Below, in pieces: positions 22,695 through 35,059 of a stretch of DNA of 64,000 nt. The notes under the pieces are model-generated. The model saw only the letters and a list, made by a program, of their open reading frames with translations, was not told where the DNA came from and did no database searches. How positions within the stretch are numbered: the stretch's first letter is position 1; each line of letters starts with the position of its first letter. Source of the DNA: Medicago truncatula (Eukaryota > Streptophyta > Magnoliopsida > Fabales > Fabaceae); contig NC_053048.1 in the NCBI RefSeq assembly GCF_003473485.1, positions 8,927,501 to 8,991,500 of the forward strand, written 5' to 3'. The translations under genes and the position numbers were made by a program.

Positions 22695-23228
22695 GTGACG
22701 TCACTGGGCCTTAGCCCCAACCCATTGGTTTGCTTTCCATCTTTTACCCTGGTTTTTTTTCCATCCCCTACAACTCTCCATTCAGCCGTCCCACTCTTCA
22801 ACCTTCTTCTTTTTCACAAGCGGCTGTATCACAGTTCAGTTTTGCTTTGCTGCTTGTCTGTAAGAAATACAAATGCATATAAATCACGATTATCTTCATC
22901 TTCGACATTCTTCTTCATAGATCTTTACTTCTTTCATTTCTTCTCCTTCTTCTCTTCGACCGTGAAAAATGTAGCAGCTGTTTTGTCCCCTGCACCGTCC
23001 GAATCTGTCACAGCAATAGCGGCCGCAACCACCACGTCACCCATCTGCGCTGCTCTGACGCGGATGGGCGCAGGGAATTCATTTTTTCTGTGCCGCGCCG
23101 CTATATTGGCCGCACAAAGTGCTTTTGATAACAGTGTGAAGGAGATGAGAAAAAATAAACCACTACATCGGATACCACAGTTACGGCTACATGCATTCAT
23201 TTTAGCTGGAGAATCTAAAGCTTTATAG
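22695..23228 (+). other. Open frame of doubtful coding value, GC-richer island
   Basis: A 177-codon plus-strand frame (a 115-codon minus frame overlaps it) lies in the most GC-rich spot of this region (22960-23120, with GCGGCCGC at about 23020). The product is hydrophobic then Ala/Thr-rich, with no domain I know, and its last third lies in the 23135-23590 direct repeat. It may be the promoter/5' leader of a lost gene. I would not call a protein here. Confidence 0.2.
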
Positions 23229-23590
23229 TGTAATATGATTTGCTGATTGTCATCCAGATATAGACACCAATTGGCATACAAAGTGATACCATTGTCTGCC
23301 CAACAACATGTTAAGGTGCTGTCAGTGTTTGACTCAGATATATGAGTTTACACCTAACCTCTTTAGTGGTTTTGGTCTCTTTTGAAAATCAAGTCATCCA
23401 GTTATAATGCTCTAAATTTTGAAGATATAACTCAATTCCTAAGATTTCTAGTATTTTTCCAATGTTGGATTAGATTCTAGGACATCAATGGCTGTGAACC
23501 TAATAACATTATCAGCCTTCGGGTTCTGACATGACAGGCTTGATCTTTAACTTCAAATGGGTTGGTATGGTCTGAAATAGTTAAACTATT
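23135..23590. repeat. Direct repeat, copy 2 (partner at 19610-20045)
   Basis: Diverged second copy of the segment described at 19610-20045, in the same orientation. It carries extra bases not in copy 1 (for example within 23245-23275). Confidence 0.65.
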
Positions 23591-23639
23591 TCTAAATCTT
23601 ATTTTGAACATGCCTATCTTCTTAGAAACAACAAGCTCA

Positions 23640-24720
23640 AAGAATTTTGCATGAACAGATTACAGATGGGTCGCTATTCTTAAACTTCAGGTATTGATTC
23701 TTATGGAAAGAGTTGTTTTCATTACCAAAAGTAGTTTTCATCTTTGAAACAAAATTATTATATATTCATAATAACAAAATAAAAGAAGCTTATATAGCCA
23801 GAGCAAATTACCACTAGTGATTACTTTAATAACTTATCATACATACGTGCTAAAAATATCAACAGCATAGAACTTACCAAAGAACCACTAAGGAGGCCCT
23901 TTTCTTGGAAACCATAGCTTAATGCATCAAGTTACTTGAAGCTCGCCACTGCTTAACTCGGCTGTCGTTTACCTAAAACCAAAAACCTATCAGCAGACCA
24001 GGTGGAGTTTAGAAAGGTTTTCACTAGAGACAGGAACAGCGAAAACAAAATCACTTCCAGGAATGGAAAGTAAAGATTGCTAGGTATCGGGTGTGACAGA
24101 GAATATAACCTCTTGAGATGGTTCCTTCATGCTTTAATCATCTTTGTCATTGGATATGGGTCCACCATCACATGGACAGCATGGAAGTAGCAACATCTTG
24201 GGAATTAGGATACTGATCTAATCAGAAAGGAGGCAAACATTCATGGGATACGAACCTTCCTTCCTTATAGAGTAACCTAATTAACAAAATTTAACACAGA
24301 AGCCTATTAATCCATGATGTGAAACAAACTTGAAATTTTGAGGCTTATTGTAAATCAAAGTAATGTACAGTACATACTATCAAACTTACCATGATATGTT
24401 CAAACTCTGGAGTTCCAATCAAACATGTCCTTGAAATCAGCCACCACTAAATCAATGTGTGCAATCTTGCAAAAACCAGACCAAAAACAATGGCAAACAA
24501 TAAGGGGTAGAAACACAGGATACATGAAGACACAGGCACTCCAACAGATTATTAGCCGGAAAATAATAATATGTATCCCTCCTTGCTGAAAAAATACAAA
24601 TTAAGAATACAAGACATTATAAGTGATAACTAGTACCAGTTTGTGGATAGCTTGCTGAGTTTTATGATATACGGATTGAATGAACCTTCAATCGGACGTC
24701 GACTACAACATAGTAACAAT
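23640..24720. other. 3' flank of PPR 2
   Basis: No gene is supported. Part of this is presumably the 3' UTR of the minus-strand PPR gene that ends at 24727; no splice sites or poly(A) signal stand out. Confidence 0.4.
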
Positions 24721-24726
24721 AAGAGC

Positions 24727-26556
24727 TCAACAAACTGACACAGCTACATCTGACATATCTTCAGAACTGGAGTTGCATTCTGTATCAACTTCAGCACAAT
24801 GTTTAGAATTTGCTTTTACATTTTCAGTATGCAACACCTTGGAAGATAATAAACCCAAATCTCTCATCTCAGTCAACAAATTCCAATTGCATTGAAATTT
24901 ACGCAAGTTGAAGAAATTTCTGTCACTCAACTTGATCCTTGAATCAATCATATCTTGCAGCAACTGTTTAACCATTTGAAGGTCTTTTACTTCAAGCGAA
25001 CGGAAAAGAATCATATTAAATGTCTGAAAATTAGGTTCCAGACCATTTTTCTTCATCTGGTCATACAATGTTCTGGCCTCTAAAGTTCTTCCACTTCTAA
25101 GATGTGCATCGATGCCAACACCATATGCTATACTGTCAAGAGGATATTTCTTAACTGCTTCGGATATAAAAACATCAGAAGCCTGTTCATACTGACCAGC
25201 CTTTTTAAGCTCATTCGATATCACAGTATGGATGTGAACATCATCTGTGTGATCCATCGTAACAGCACGCCACACTTTAACTGCTTCATCATTTCTGTTT
25301 TCAGCACAAAGTGCACTTAGTAGCCCAGCAAAAGTATATTTATCCGGCTTAAAACCTTCAGAAATCATACGTTCATAGAGTTCAAGAGCACGAGAAGAAT
25401 ACCCAGCCTTAACATAGGAGATTAAAAGAGCATTGCAGAACACTAAATCACGACTTATATGTTTGCAATGTTGAACTAATTTGGGTAAGAGATCAAACTG
25501 TTCAGACCGACAGATTGCAGACAATAATGAAGTAAATGTATACTTATCAGGTTTAAAGTTTTTTTGCTCAAATACTCTAATTGCCTCCTCGTGCATTCCG
25601 GACTTTGAAAGACAATCAATTAACATATTATAAAACACTAAATCAGGGACTATACCAACAGAGTTCATTTTTTGCTCCAAACGTAAGGCAAGAGTCACAT
25701 CGTCGGATTCCATTACCGCCTTAATTAAAGGCGTATAAGTAACAGAATTAGGAGAACAACAGCTTTGAATCATTTTGTCGAACAAATCGTCAGCAACATC
25801 AAGCTTACCCAATTTACAGAAGTGATGAATCAGTACAGTCCAAACATTAACAGACAATTCAATCCCTAAACCAATCATTAAACCCAAAATCTGATAAACT
25901 TGCCGAAACGCATTCATCTTACAAAACGCATTCAGAACCGCACTAAAAGTAGACGCATTAGGACAATAACGCAACCTTAACATTTCTCTAAGAACATACT
26001 TAACATTAACAATGTCATTGAAATTGGAAAGGTGAAAAAGCGCAATGTTGAAAGTAAGGAAATTAGGCGATCTCGTTTCTCCGAAAATCTTAAAAGCGTT
26101 TTTCGGTTGAGAAGCTTTAAACAGAGACTCCATGAGTAAATTCGAAGCAAAGGTTTTACTCGAGATTTGAAAACCGTGAAACTCAACCATGTAATCACAA
26201 GTTTTGATAAGTAATTCGTGGTTACCTGAACGGGAGAAAATTCTTAATAAGTTTATAAATGGATTAGGGTTTATGTTTATTGTAGAGAGGTTTATTGAAC
26301 CAATTGATACTAACTTGGAGAGGATTGTTTGATGGGTTTTATAGTGATGAATGACGCGGGCGAAGACCGGAAGCATTTGATTGATGGCGAATGAGTTGGG
26401 TTTGGAGGAACGAAGGAAACTGCCGAGTGTTATTAAATCAAAGGGGAGTTTTGGATTGACATTAGTTTGGAGAGGGTGTGTTGATAGCATTTTGAAGAAG
26501 AGTGGAATGAAACGGTGGTGTTGTGGCCGTAATGCTATTGAGAAAATGGTGTTCAT
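24727..26556 (-). CDS. Intronless PPR protein (PPR 2)
   Basis: The chosen start is the ATG at 26556 (MNTIFSIALRPQHHRFIPLF), giving 609 residues. The frame is open to 26703 but has no ATG there. The N terminus is basic and hydrophobic, like an organelle targeting peptide. From about residue 130 onward, about a dozen tandem 35-residue P-class PPR motifs follow, for example PNASTFSAVLNAFCKMNAFR, PNSVTYTPLIKAVMESDDVT, KPDKYTFTSLLSAICRSEQF and PNFQTFNMILFRSLEVKDLQ. There is no E, DYW or SMR domain; the C terminus is a Ser/Glu-rich tail. Length and layout recall the At1g16830 type (from memory). Intronless structure is normal for plant PPR genes. It probably binds mitochondrial or plastid RNA; the target is unknown. 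Confidence 0.9.
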   Translation of the reverse strand: MNTIFSIALRPQHHRFIPLFFKMLSTHPLQTNVNPKLPFDLITLGSFLRSSKPNSFAINQMLPVFARVIHHYKTHQTILSKLVSIGSINLSTININPNPFINLLRIFSRSGNHELLIKTCDYMVEFHGFQISSKTFASNLLMESLFKASQPKNAFKIFGETRSPNFLTFNIALFHLSNFNDIVNVKYVLREMLRLRYCPNASTFSAVLNAFCKMNAFRQVYQILGLMIGLGIELSVNVWTVLIHHFCKLGKLDVADDLFDKMIQSCCSPNSVTYTPLIKAVMESDDVTLALRLEQKMNSVGIVPDLVFYNMLIDCLSKSGMHEEAIRVFEQKNFKPDKYTFTSLLSAICRSEQFDLLPKLVQHCKHISRDLVFCNALLISYVKAGYSSRALELYERMISEGFKPDKYTFAGLLSALCAENRNDEAVKVWRAVTMDHTDDVHIHTVISNELKKAGQYEQASDVFISEAVKKYPLDSIAYGVGIDAHLRSGRTLEARTLYDQMKKNGLEPNFQTFNMILFRSLEVKDLQMVKQLLQDMIDSRIKLSDRNFFNLRKFQCNWNLLTEMRDLGLLSSKVLHTENVKANSKHCAEVDTECNSSSEDMSDVAVSVC

Positions 26557-26559
26557 AAG

Positions 26560-27620
26560 AGGGAATGAAAAAAAATGAAGAATAACAAGTTTGTAACTAA
26601 CTAACTGCTGGTAATGACGAGGTCCGGAGGTGTTTTCCGGAAAGTGCGGTCCACGGCCAACGCATGACAGATTGGATGGACGGCGGTAGACAGTGGTCGA
26701 CACACGACGTAAATGGCGGCGGCGGTGGCCACAACCAGGGGTTTAATTATTTGAGAGAAGGGGGTTTAGGAGACGATCTGCGGACTTGGATCCCCTCCCT
26801 TCTCTACTGCTCTCTCTCCTGTACAATTTTTATAATAGGATTTAAAACTATATGTTAATGAAATTGTGAATAAAAAATAAAGAAAGATATGTGTTCAAAA
26901 TTTGATTATATTAAAATGAACCCGCAATGCTATTTTTTTTAAGCGTGTTAGATTATTTTTTTGCTAGATTTTTAGAAATAAAAAAAACTATTGAGGGACT
27001 AAAGCGTAGATTTTAATTTAAGAGGGGAGTGAAATGAAATATTTTCTAATATGTTTTGAATAAGAGGGGAGTGGAGTATATATTTTAACATAAAAGGGGA
27101 GGGGAGTGTAATTCAAACATCTTTGACGGGAGGGGAGTGTAATTTACTCAAATATTAACTCATAACTTATCACATTTTATCTAAATTTTACACATGTAAT
27201 CTCAATTGAAAAAATAATTATGAATTAAATACAATTTTTTGTATGTCATTCCATATATTTGTTTGAGTGGATGAGAAAGTCTAAGTTGATCACTTGAATA
27301 AGAAATGTTTAAAGATAAAAGTAAAAAAATGGTGTGATTAATTTATTTCTCTTTTAATTTTTGTGTGTGTCCAAATACTTTTAGTTTGGTGTTGTGATTA
27401 TGTTAGATTTTTCATTTTATCAAAACCATGAAATTGGTTTTATATATTCATATATGGTGAATTTCATATCAACCAATCTAGACTTATAGTGATTGATTGA
27501 TCAATTGTAACAAATCTTTATATTGAACATAAGTTTAATATCAGGAGGGTTAACAGATGAAGGGCATAGCATAACGTCCCATGTTTGATTTTTCTCTTTT
27601 CCCCTAGTTATAGAAGTTTG
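26560..27620. other. PPR 2 upstream and intergenic
   Basis: The first ~150 bp upstream of PPR 2 are GC-richer and contain the likely leader. 27020-27135 repeats the phrase GAGGGGAGTG several times. No element ends are resolved and no gene is seen. Confidence 0.4.
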
Positions 27621-27628
27621 GGTTTTAT

Positions 27629-27858
27629 AGTTTCTTGCCAACGTTATGCTGTATAGCCTGTTTATATGAATAAGGATTGAGAACATATGCTAAAGTTGCT
27701 TTCAGAGATAAGGGTTTAGAATAATCATACTTCTCTGGTGGTTTACGATCAGAAGTACTGCGAGGTAAGATGGTTGGTTCTTGTTGAAATGTCGGATCAA
27801 CATCTAGAGAATGATCGGGAGGAGGTGGTGGAACAAATGAATGTCTTTGATAGACCAA
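27629..27858 (-). pseudogene. Ty1/copia pol fragment
   Basis: Minus-strand translation contains VYQRHSF, then PRSTSDRKPPEKYDYSKPLS, LNPYSY and KQAIQHN. This is the integrase/reverse transcriptase linker typical of plant copia polyproteins (a RRSTRxxKPPxRY-like phrase followed by YxQAxxxxxW, here without the Trp). It ends in a stop and nothing else of pol surrounds it. Confidence 0.6.
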
Positions 27859-27859
27859 C

Positions 27860-28620
27860 AGAGGTTGACATGTTTGTTCTCTTGTAAGACTATTAAAAAA
27901 TAACGGCGAAAGAGATTTGGATATAGAAAAATGACCGTCTTGGTTAATAGAAAAAAAAAAATTATTTTAATGTAAGATGGCATTTCTTGAAACTCCAATC
28001 CTATGGAGATTAGGATCATAGCATAAAAATCATTTTTGATGGAAATTAGGATGGTCTGTACAAAATGGATTAATTTTCTGCAATTATAATCATGGAGTGT
28101 GCATCTGCAAATGAGTCGATTTGTACAGAACGATGCATGAACATTTTTATGCCTCAATTCGGTTTTTTCTGATAAAATATTACTATATGATTATGAATTC
28201 AAACATGGTCATGCCTAATTAATTAGCTTCATATACTCTATGCAAAATTATTACGAGAGTATAGCCTTTGGGATGATTCCTACCAAGGAACATTAGACAA
28301 TGCCAATTGTCAACATTCAAAAATCAAAATCTCATCATGCAGACCAAGAACACTGTTGTCGAACTCTATTTCGGATGTAAATAAAATCAAAACCATATAA
28401 TGAGATCCATAACATCAAATAGAATTCGGTTAGTTTGAAGATCAATCTCAAGTTTAATGATACTCAAAATAACAAAAGATAAACTAGCCCACTATAGCAT
28501 ATTTTACCAAAATGATAAAATATGTAATCAAAGAAACAAAATAAGTAGGTCCACAGTTATAGAAACGGATGCAAAGAAAATTGGTAAAAAACTACTAACT
28601 ATAACTAAAACAGTATCTTA
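27860..28620. other. Intergenic, 3' flank of Hsp70 A
   Basis: No coding or mobile signature is seen. The part next to 28620 is the likely 3' UTR of the minus-strand Hsp70 A gene. Confidence 0.4.
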
Positions 28621-28626
28621 ATCAAC

Positions 28627-30631
28627 CTAACCATTTTTTTTCATGCCCAAAGTAGATTCAGTGATGCTCTCAAGCTTCTTCAACATGTTCACAAACACAT
28701 ATGTTTCTTCATTCTTGTCACCATCAAGCAAATATTCACATTTTGTAATTAGGGAAGTGATCTTATTTTTGCTTTGCGTGGGAAGCAAAGAACTAACATT
28801 CGTATCCTTCATAACTTTCTTCACATTGTAGAGATAGTCATCCAAAGCATTTATTGCCTCAGATTTCTTCTTGAACTTTATGTCTTCTGCTTTGAAATTC
28901 TCAGCTTCTTGAATTATTCTCTTAATTTCATCAGTTGATAATCTTCCAATTTCATTAGTTATGGTAATATCTTTCTTATTCCCAGAGGTTTCATCCTCAC
29001 AAGAGACGTTCAAAATTCCATCAGCATCTATTGTAAAGCATACTTTGTGAGGAAGGCCTCGAGGTGCACGAGGAACTGAGAGATTAAAAAAACCCAACAA
29101 GTTGTTCTCACTGGCTTTCATTCTCTCACCCTCATAAACCTCATTCAAGACATAGCTTTGGTAATCATCACAAGTTACATATGTTTGAGTCCTTTTGACA
29201 GGAATGGAAGTGTTCCTTGGAATCAGTATATCCATGATATCTCCACTAACTGAGGTACCAAGAGACAGAGGTATAACATCTCGCAGCACCAAGTTCGGAA
29301 CAGTCTTAATGCCTCCGCTCAACAAAGCAGCCTGGACAGCAGCACCATAAGCAACAGCTTCATCAGGGTTGATGCTTTTAAAAATATCCTTCCCCCTGAA
29401 AAAGTTTTGCAGCAGACTCTGCACTTTGGGAATCCTAGAAGAGCCACCAACTAGTACAACATCATCCATACTACTACTGTCCATCTTAGCATCATTAAAA
29501 CAACTCTTAACAGTTTTCATACACTTTTCAAAGAGGTCCATGTTGAGTTGCTCAAACTTGGCCCGAGTGATTGATGAACAGAAATCAACACCCTGACATA
29601 TAGCATCTATATCAATTGTGGCTTCAGTGTCGTAAGAAAGCGACCTTTTTGCCCTCTCGCATGCAGTTCTCAACTTCCTCAGAGCTTTTGAATTTCCACT
29701 AATGTCAACTTTGTTTTTCCTCTTCAATTCATTCACAAAATGATTCACCAACCGATTATCAAAGTCCTCTCCTCCAAGGTGAGTATCTCCGGCAGTGGCC
29801 TTGACTGTAAAGGCATTATTCTTCAATGTAAGGAGAGATACATCAAAAGTTCCACCACCAAGATCAAAGATGAAAACTTTTCTCTCTTCAACACAATTAG
29901 CTCTCTTTTGAAGGCCGTATGCAAGAGCAGCAGCTGTAGGTTCATTGATTATCCGCATTACATTGAGGCCAGCAATGACACCAGCATCTTTGGTGGCTCT
30001 TCGCTGTGAATCATTGAAATAAGCAGGTACTGTAATCACTGCATTTTTGACAGGTGACTCCAAAAATACTTCAGCGAACTCCCGCATCTTTGTGAGGACC
30101 ATAGCTGATATTTCTTCAGCAAAAAAGTGTTTCTCTTCCCCCTTACACGTCACGACAATCATGGGTTTATCATTAGCATCAGCATTTACCTTGAAGGGCC
30201 ACAACAGTAAATCATTCTGAATAACAGAATCACTATATTTTCTTCCAACCAACCTCTTAGCATCTGCATTAAATTTCGTAAATTTTAGGAAATAGAAACG
30301 AGTACAATAATTAAAAAGAACAAAAATGTAAACGTTATAGAGAACAAGAACATATTTAACGCTAACTAAAGAAGATTAAACAGTGCTGGAACAAAAGAAT
30401 AAATGAATTACCAAAGACAGTGTTTGTTGGGTTAGAGGAAGCTTGATTTTTGGCAGCATCACCAATCAATCGTTGAGAATTACTAAAACCAACACAAGAA
30501 GGTGTGGTTTTGTTTCCTTGATCGTTGTGTATGATCTCCACACGATCGTTTTGCTCCTGCCACACTCCAACACATGAGTAGGTCGTGCCAAGGTCAATTC
30601 CGATAGCAGCTCCCTCATATTTTTTTGCCAT
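28627..30631 (-). CDS. HSP70: Divergent cytosolic-type Hsp70, intact (copy A)
   Basis: Two exons, 30631-30412 and 30263-28627, joined by a 148-bp GT-AG intron in phase 1 after NTVFG, give 618 residues; plant cytosolic Hsp70s are about 650. ATPase landmarks are present: [10 protein letters not shown] (about residues 10-19), [12 protein letters not shown] (about 205-216), [13 protein letters not shown] (about 342-354). The substrate-binding domain follows ([25 protein letters not shown]). Two oddities: the linker, DLLLLDVTP in canonical Hsp70, reads NLVLRDVIP (about 397-405), and the protein ends in KKNG with no EEVD, so Hop/CHIP-type TPR co-chaperones should not dock in the usual way. It is a plausible ATP-driven chaperone of a diverged subfamily. 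Four relatives lie on the same strand in the window. Confidence 0.9.
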
Positions 30632-31850
30632 TGTTTCAAGTGAATCAAACTGTTTGTACAGAAGATTTGAATTAAATTCATACTTTGGAAAAGATATAGC
30701 ACTGTTTTTCTAATTGGTTTTGAATCTGTGGTATATGAACATTAGCTATGTGCATATGTGACAGGTGAATGTATCTTGTTTATATAAAACGAATTTAATC
30801 TTCCTATCAGAACTGAAAGCCTTCAAGTGATAGCTAATGTGATATGTCCTATCCATTAATTTTCCTTCTTCAATGCGACTAGTTTTTTTTTTCTTTTGAA
30901 AATGTTATTTTGACACAAAAAGTTGATGGTCGACATGGAATATTAAACGATTTTGAAATTTTATATTAGTTTCTTCTATCTCCTTCAATCAAATACACAC
31001 TCTAGTCACTATTATAAGCAAAAATGTACACACTTAGATGAAAATGTTGATTTTTGCTTATAATAGTGACCAGATGGTGTACACACTTGGATTGCGTATT
31101 TTTTCATATACCGTGTATGACCACAATATGAATTTTTCTGATTAAATCATTGCTCATCATAGTTCTTACTAAAATGGTAAATTATACCAAAACTAGAGAG
31201 TAAACTGTTATTTCGATCCATGAATGTGTGAGGTGATGTCATGATGATATATGAATGTATCAAAATTGCAAGTACATTCAGAGTGTCTCCTTTGTTTGTA
31301 ATTTTCCGAACTAAATAGACTAACTAAAGACGCGTTATATAACTAAAATTACTAACTAAAAAGATATCTGAGGACGTGTTAGCAATTTTGATACATTCAA
31401 AGAACTTTCAACACGTCACACATTCAAGGATCAATACGACGGTTTACCTAAAACAAGATCATCAATTTCAAACACGAGTTCACCAAATGAAAGTGACATA
31501 TCAAAATAATACCTAGGTCAACCAGAGTTGCTTAAAATTCCAAAATAAATAAGAAATGATACAAAAAACTACCACAGACAGATTTAATGTATAATATGCA
31601 TATTCTATTTAATCACGGCAATTTCGGTTTCTTGGAAGAAAAAAAGAATTTATTAAAATTCTTCGCTAATAACGTATGAAGAACTCTAGTAAGAGTGAAA
31701 GGAAGAAGAAAGGGTTTACCTTTTTCTTGTTGATTTCAACTCACGCTGAAGAGTGAAGGGTCAAAAATGTTGTTTTCTTGAACTTATGTGCACTTTGTTA
31801 TGTTGTACGAAAAATGCGCAATCGTGACGCGCCGTGCCAGATTTTGATTT
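30632..31850 (-). promoter_or_regulatory. Upstream region of Hsp70 A, partly conserved with copy B
   Basis: Immediately upstream of the ATG is an acceptor-like TACAAACAG (30653-30661). About 1.1 kb further, AAAAAG followed by GTAAACCC (31716-31728) looks like a donor, and 31660-31800 is similar to 39530-39740 upstream of copy B. This suggests a non-coding first exon near 31725-31800 and a 5' UTR intron. Alternatively, a TATA-like TTTTATATAAAC at 30779-30790 serves a shorter transcript; copy B has TACATAA in that place. One TTCnnGAA heat-shock-element core is at 31777-31784. Confidence 0.4.
30996..31079. mobile_element. Short Stowaway-like snapback MITE
   Basis: The 84-bp inverted repeat has arms CACTATTATAAGCAAAAATG and its near complement, and flanking TA dinucleotides at 30994-30995 and 31080-31081. 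The tip CACACTCTAGTCAC is a diverged relative of the 147-bp elements at 52744 and 63016. Confidence 0.6.
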
Positions 31851-32880
31851 TAATTGTTTAGACTTTTTCAACACTCTTTTTAACGATTACTTTTTATTAG
31901 ATGAAATTAATGTATGTTCCACCATTTAAGTCGAATTCATTTTTAAAGTGGAAGACTCACCTTTTTAACCAATAAAGAAGTGAGTGTTAGAAAAGAGTGT
32001 TGCTAGCACTTCTCATTCAACATTTTTATCTTATTTAGTCGTGCTAATCGGTACCTCAAACATTCGTTAAACATACCAAAAAAAGAAAACATTATTAATA
32101 AAGATTTTTTTTGACTTTTTATGAATTAATTACACCATTTTCAAAGCATTAATTACTATAAAATTTGATTTCTTTTTTATTATCTTCGGGGCACTGGTTA
32201 GCATTATTATTTTTTTCTTTCTAATTTGCTCCTATAACTATTTTTTTTTTTTTATTACAAAAGTTTCAATTTGATTCTTAATATCTATTTTTTGTCAATC
32301 ATTTTGGTCCTAGTTAATTTTAACTTCTTCAAAAAGAAGATTGTTGGATAAATGACGTCTACGAGATCTGATGGTGTATCATCAACACTTAATTAATTTT
32401 TTTTTTTCCATCTTATTTCCTCATCTTCATTTTTATATAACCTTTATCATCTTCATAAAAAAAAAAAAAAACCAATTTTTTATCTCTTAAAAATTCATCA
32501 ATTTAACTTTAACAAAAACCATATAATCAAACTCTTAAAACTAGAGTTGACACTACCACCATCATCTAACTCTGAATCAAAACTACCATACCACTTTCTT
32601 CAAAAAAAAAAAAAAAAAACTACCATACCACCATACATCATTATCAACACCATGTGGAACTTGAGCTAACTCGTAAGCAACCCCATTATCTTACCTCCTA
32701 TTAAACTTGACATGAGAGTTATAAAATCTACTTTAAAACAACTATTTACACGCAAATATGATACAATCAAACTCACTAATATCATCTACGCATGTTCTAA
32801 AAGCATCTACAACCTTTAATAGTGAATAGTAGCCTTTAATGACAAAGATCTCAGACATTATCCTTAAAAAAAGCGATGAT
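31850..32880. other. Intergenic, AT-rich
   Basis: Several A and T homopolymer runs occur (32240, 32395, 32458, 32602). No gene is supported. The minus-strand frame at 32742-33020 matches nothing I know. Confidence 0.4.
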
Positions 32881-33074
32881 AATTCTAAGGCGATGATAAT
32901 TCTAAGTTGTTTGGTTAAGAGTAGACGGAGGAATAATGTTATCTTAAGCATTGCAATTAACGAAGAAAGGGTGGAAAGGATGAATGAAATTAAAGTTGAG
33001 GTCTTCAACCAAATTAACAATTAGTTTGAGAAGAAACATTTGCATAGTCCTGATCATGTGTGAGATATTCTTTT

Positions 33075-33231
33075 ATGGTCACAAGACCAAATCAATAATG
33101 TTTGAACACACACGTAAAAAGATTCTCCTCAAAATATTCAATCATTATTTTTTATCAATTTCCTCCTTATTATTAAAAAAATACTTCTTTATGTGTGTGA
33201 CCAAACACTATTTCTTTGATCCTATAACCAT
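33075..33231. mobile_element. Imperfect-TIR element nested in the LINE
   Basis: The two ends are inverted copies for about 45 bp (ATGGTCACAAGACCAAATCA against the reverse complement of the right end, with GTGTGTGACCAAACA near the right arm). No clear target duplication is visible. LINE-like coding lies on both sides. Confidence 0.45.
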
Positions 33232-33369
33232 ATTAAAATTTCTCATCATGTATACTACATATTTCAAAAGTATATCAAAGACAAATGGAGTCTCTTTAAC
33301 TCAACAATTTTTAATGGAGGAAATTAAACAAGCAGTGTGGGATTGTGATAACTTGGGAAGCTTAGGTCT

Positions 33370-33743
33370 TGTTAAAATGTGCTGCATATTTCTAGAATTC
33401 TCTAGAATGCATTAGTAGTTTATAGAATGCTAAGAATTGATGTACATGTCTAGATCTCTCTAGAATAGTTTAGTATGTTTTAGAATTAATTAATACTACA
33501 CATGTAGTAGGAAATGTCATGAAGAATCTAGAAAGAACTATATAGAACATGACATCCACACTATAAATAGGCAAGCATGTACTCATTTGTAATCAATCCA
33601 AATCAATCCAATTTGGAGAGCAATGCAATCTATTCTTGCTCCAAGTCCTCACACTACTTACTATTATATTTCAACTATCAACTAAAGCCTTCTTCACTAT
33701 CCAACTACACTCTTAAGTATCACTACTATTTAAACTACCAACA
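33370..33743 (+). mobile_element. Solo LTR (374 bp) nested in the LINE
   Basis: It begins TGTTAAAATG and ends CCAACA, contains TATAAATAGGC at about 33562-33572, and is flanked by GGTCT (33365-33369) and AGTCT (33744-33748), a 5-bp duplication with one mismatch. Removing it joins LINE sequence reading SLGLDEINFGFLK. The LTR tips and size suggest Ty1/copia. No internal region remains, so it arose by LTR recombination. Confidence 0.7.
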
Positions 33744-34133
33744 AGTCTGGATGAGATTAATTTTGGATTCTTAAAATATTTTTGGGTTCTTTATGGATTT
33801 TTCATATCCAAGGAAGGTTAGTCCATGATTTGAATAATGTTTTTATTGCTCTGATTTCTAAGGAGATGAATTCACACTCTTTGAACGTGAATTTTCATAA
33901 AAGTTTGCTGATGAGTGGGTATTAACGTCGATAATTCTTGATTGAATGACACTGCTTTAATGTTGAATTGTGTGGGTATGAATTCTTTTAAATATTCCGG
34001 GTTGTCAATTGGAGATAATCCTCATAAATTATCGTTTTGGAATCATTTGGTTGATTGTATAACATACATGTTGACTTTCAGAGAGTGTTGTAATTTATCT
34101 ATTGGAAGTTGCCTTATTTTCTTGAAAATTGTA

Positions 34134-34583
34134 GGCTAAATTACCTTTTTCGTCTTCTAACTATTTAGTTGGTATCGGATTGGTCCTCTAACTAAAAATT
34201 GATTTATTTCAGTCCTCTAAGTTTCTCACCGTTACTACATTTAGTCCTTTCTGTTAGTTTTATTCAAATAAACGTCAGAGTTTGTGTTGTGTGGGTCTTC
34301 TAACTTTATTTATTAGCATCATTTTGGTCATATTCCTTGTTAAGGTATTATGATTAAATATTGACGGATATTACTGGTAACTGTTATGGTTCATATGTAT
34401 GTGTGAAATAGGAGGTCAGATATCCATATAACACAAACCCTAACATTTATTTGAATAAAACTACAGAAAGGATTAAATGTAGTCACAGTGAGAAACTTAG
34501 AGGACCAAAATAAATCAATTTTTAGTTAGAGGATCAATCCGATACCAACTAAATAGTTAGAGGACCAAAAATGTAATTAAGTC
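34134..34583. mobile_element. Mutator-like MITE nested in the LINE
   Basis: The 450-bp element has TIR tips GGCTAAATTAC and GTAATTAAGTC and a perfect 9-bp duplication AAAATTGTA at 34125-34133 and 34584-34592. The arms carry inverted phrases such as GATACCAACTAAATAGTTAG. Removing the element and one duplication joins the LINE frame FLKIV to LTSLSMYFLSF, proof of precise insertion. Confidence 0.9.
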
Positions 34584-35059
34584 AAAATTGTATTAACCTC
34601 ATTGTCAATGTATTTTCTCTCCTTTTCAAAACTCCTTTAGATACCATCTTTAAAATTGAATCTTTATTTAAATCTTTTTTATAGTTTGGGAGTGAGTAGG
34701 CTCATAAAATTCATTGGGACAAAGTGTGTATAGCATAAAAAAAAAAAATAATAAAAAAAAAAAACGGGGTTTAGGTGTTAGAAATTTAAGAGCTTTTAGT
34801 TTAGTTCACTTAGAAAACCGGTGTTGGAGGAGGTTAAGGAAAGAAAATGATAGTCTTTGGCGTAAAATCAATATGGATGACTTGTTTGTGGATTATTTAA
34901 AAGTTGCGAAATCAAATTATTTTTGGTAATCATGAGAGATTTAAAGGTTCTCTTGTTGATTGATTTGGTGAAGCTTTTGGCATGGTCTTAGATTGTAACT
35001 CAAACTAAGGATCACTCCTACAATTTCTATCAACGGAGTACTCAAATGCTTAGCTACTT

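Noticed and set aside
22934-23281. Minus-strand 115-codon Ala-rich frame as a gene
   Set aside because: It overlaps an equally long plus frame in the GC-rich island and partly lies in the non-coding direct repeat; neither shows a known domain.
26557-26703. 49-residue N-terminal extension of PPR 2
   Set aside because: The frame there begins with GTG and has no ATG before 26556; the shorter form starts with a targeting-like N terminus.
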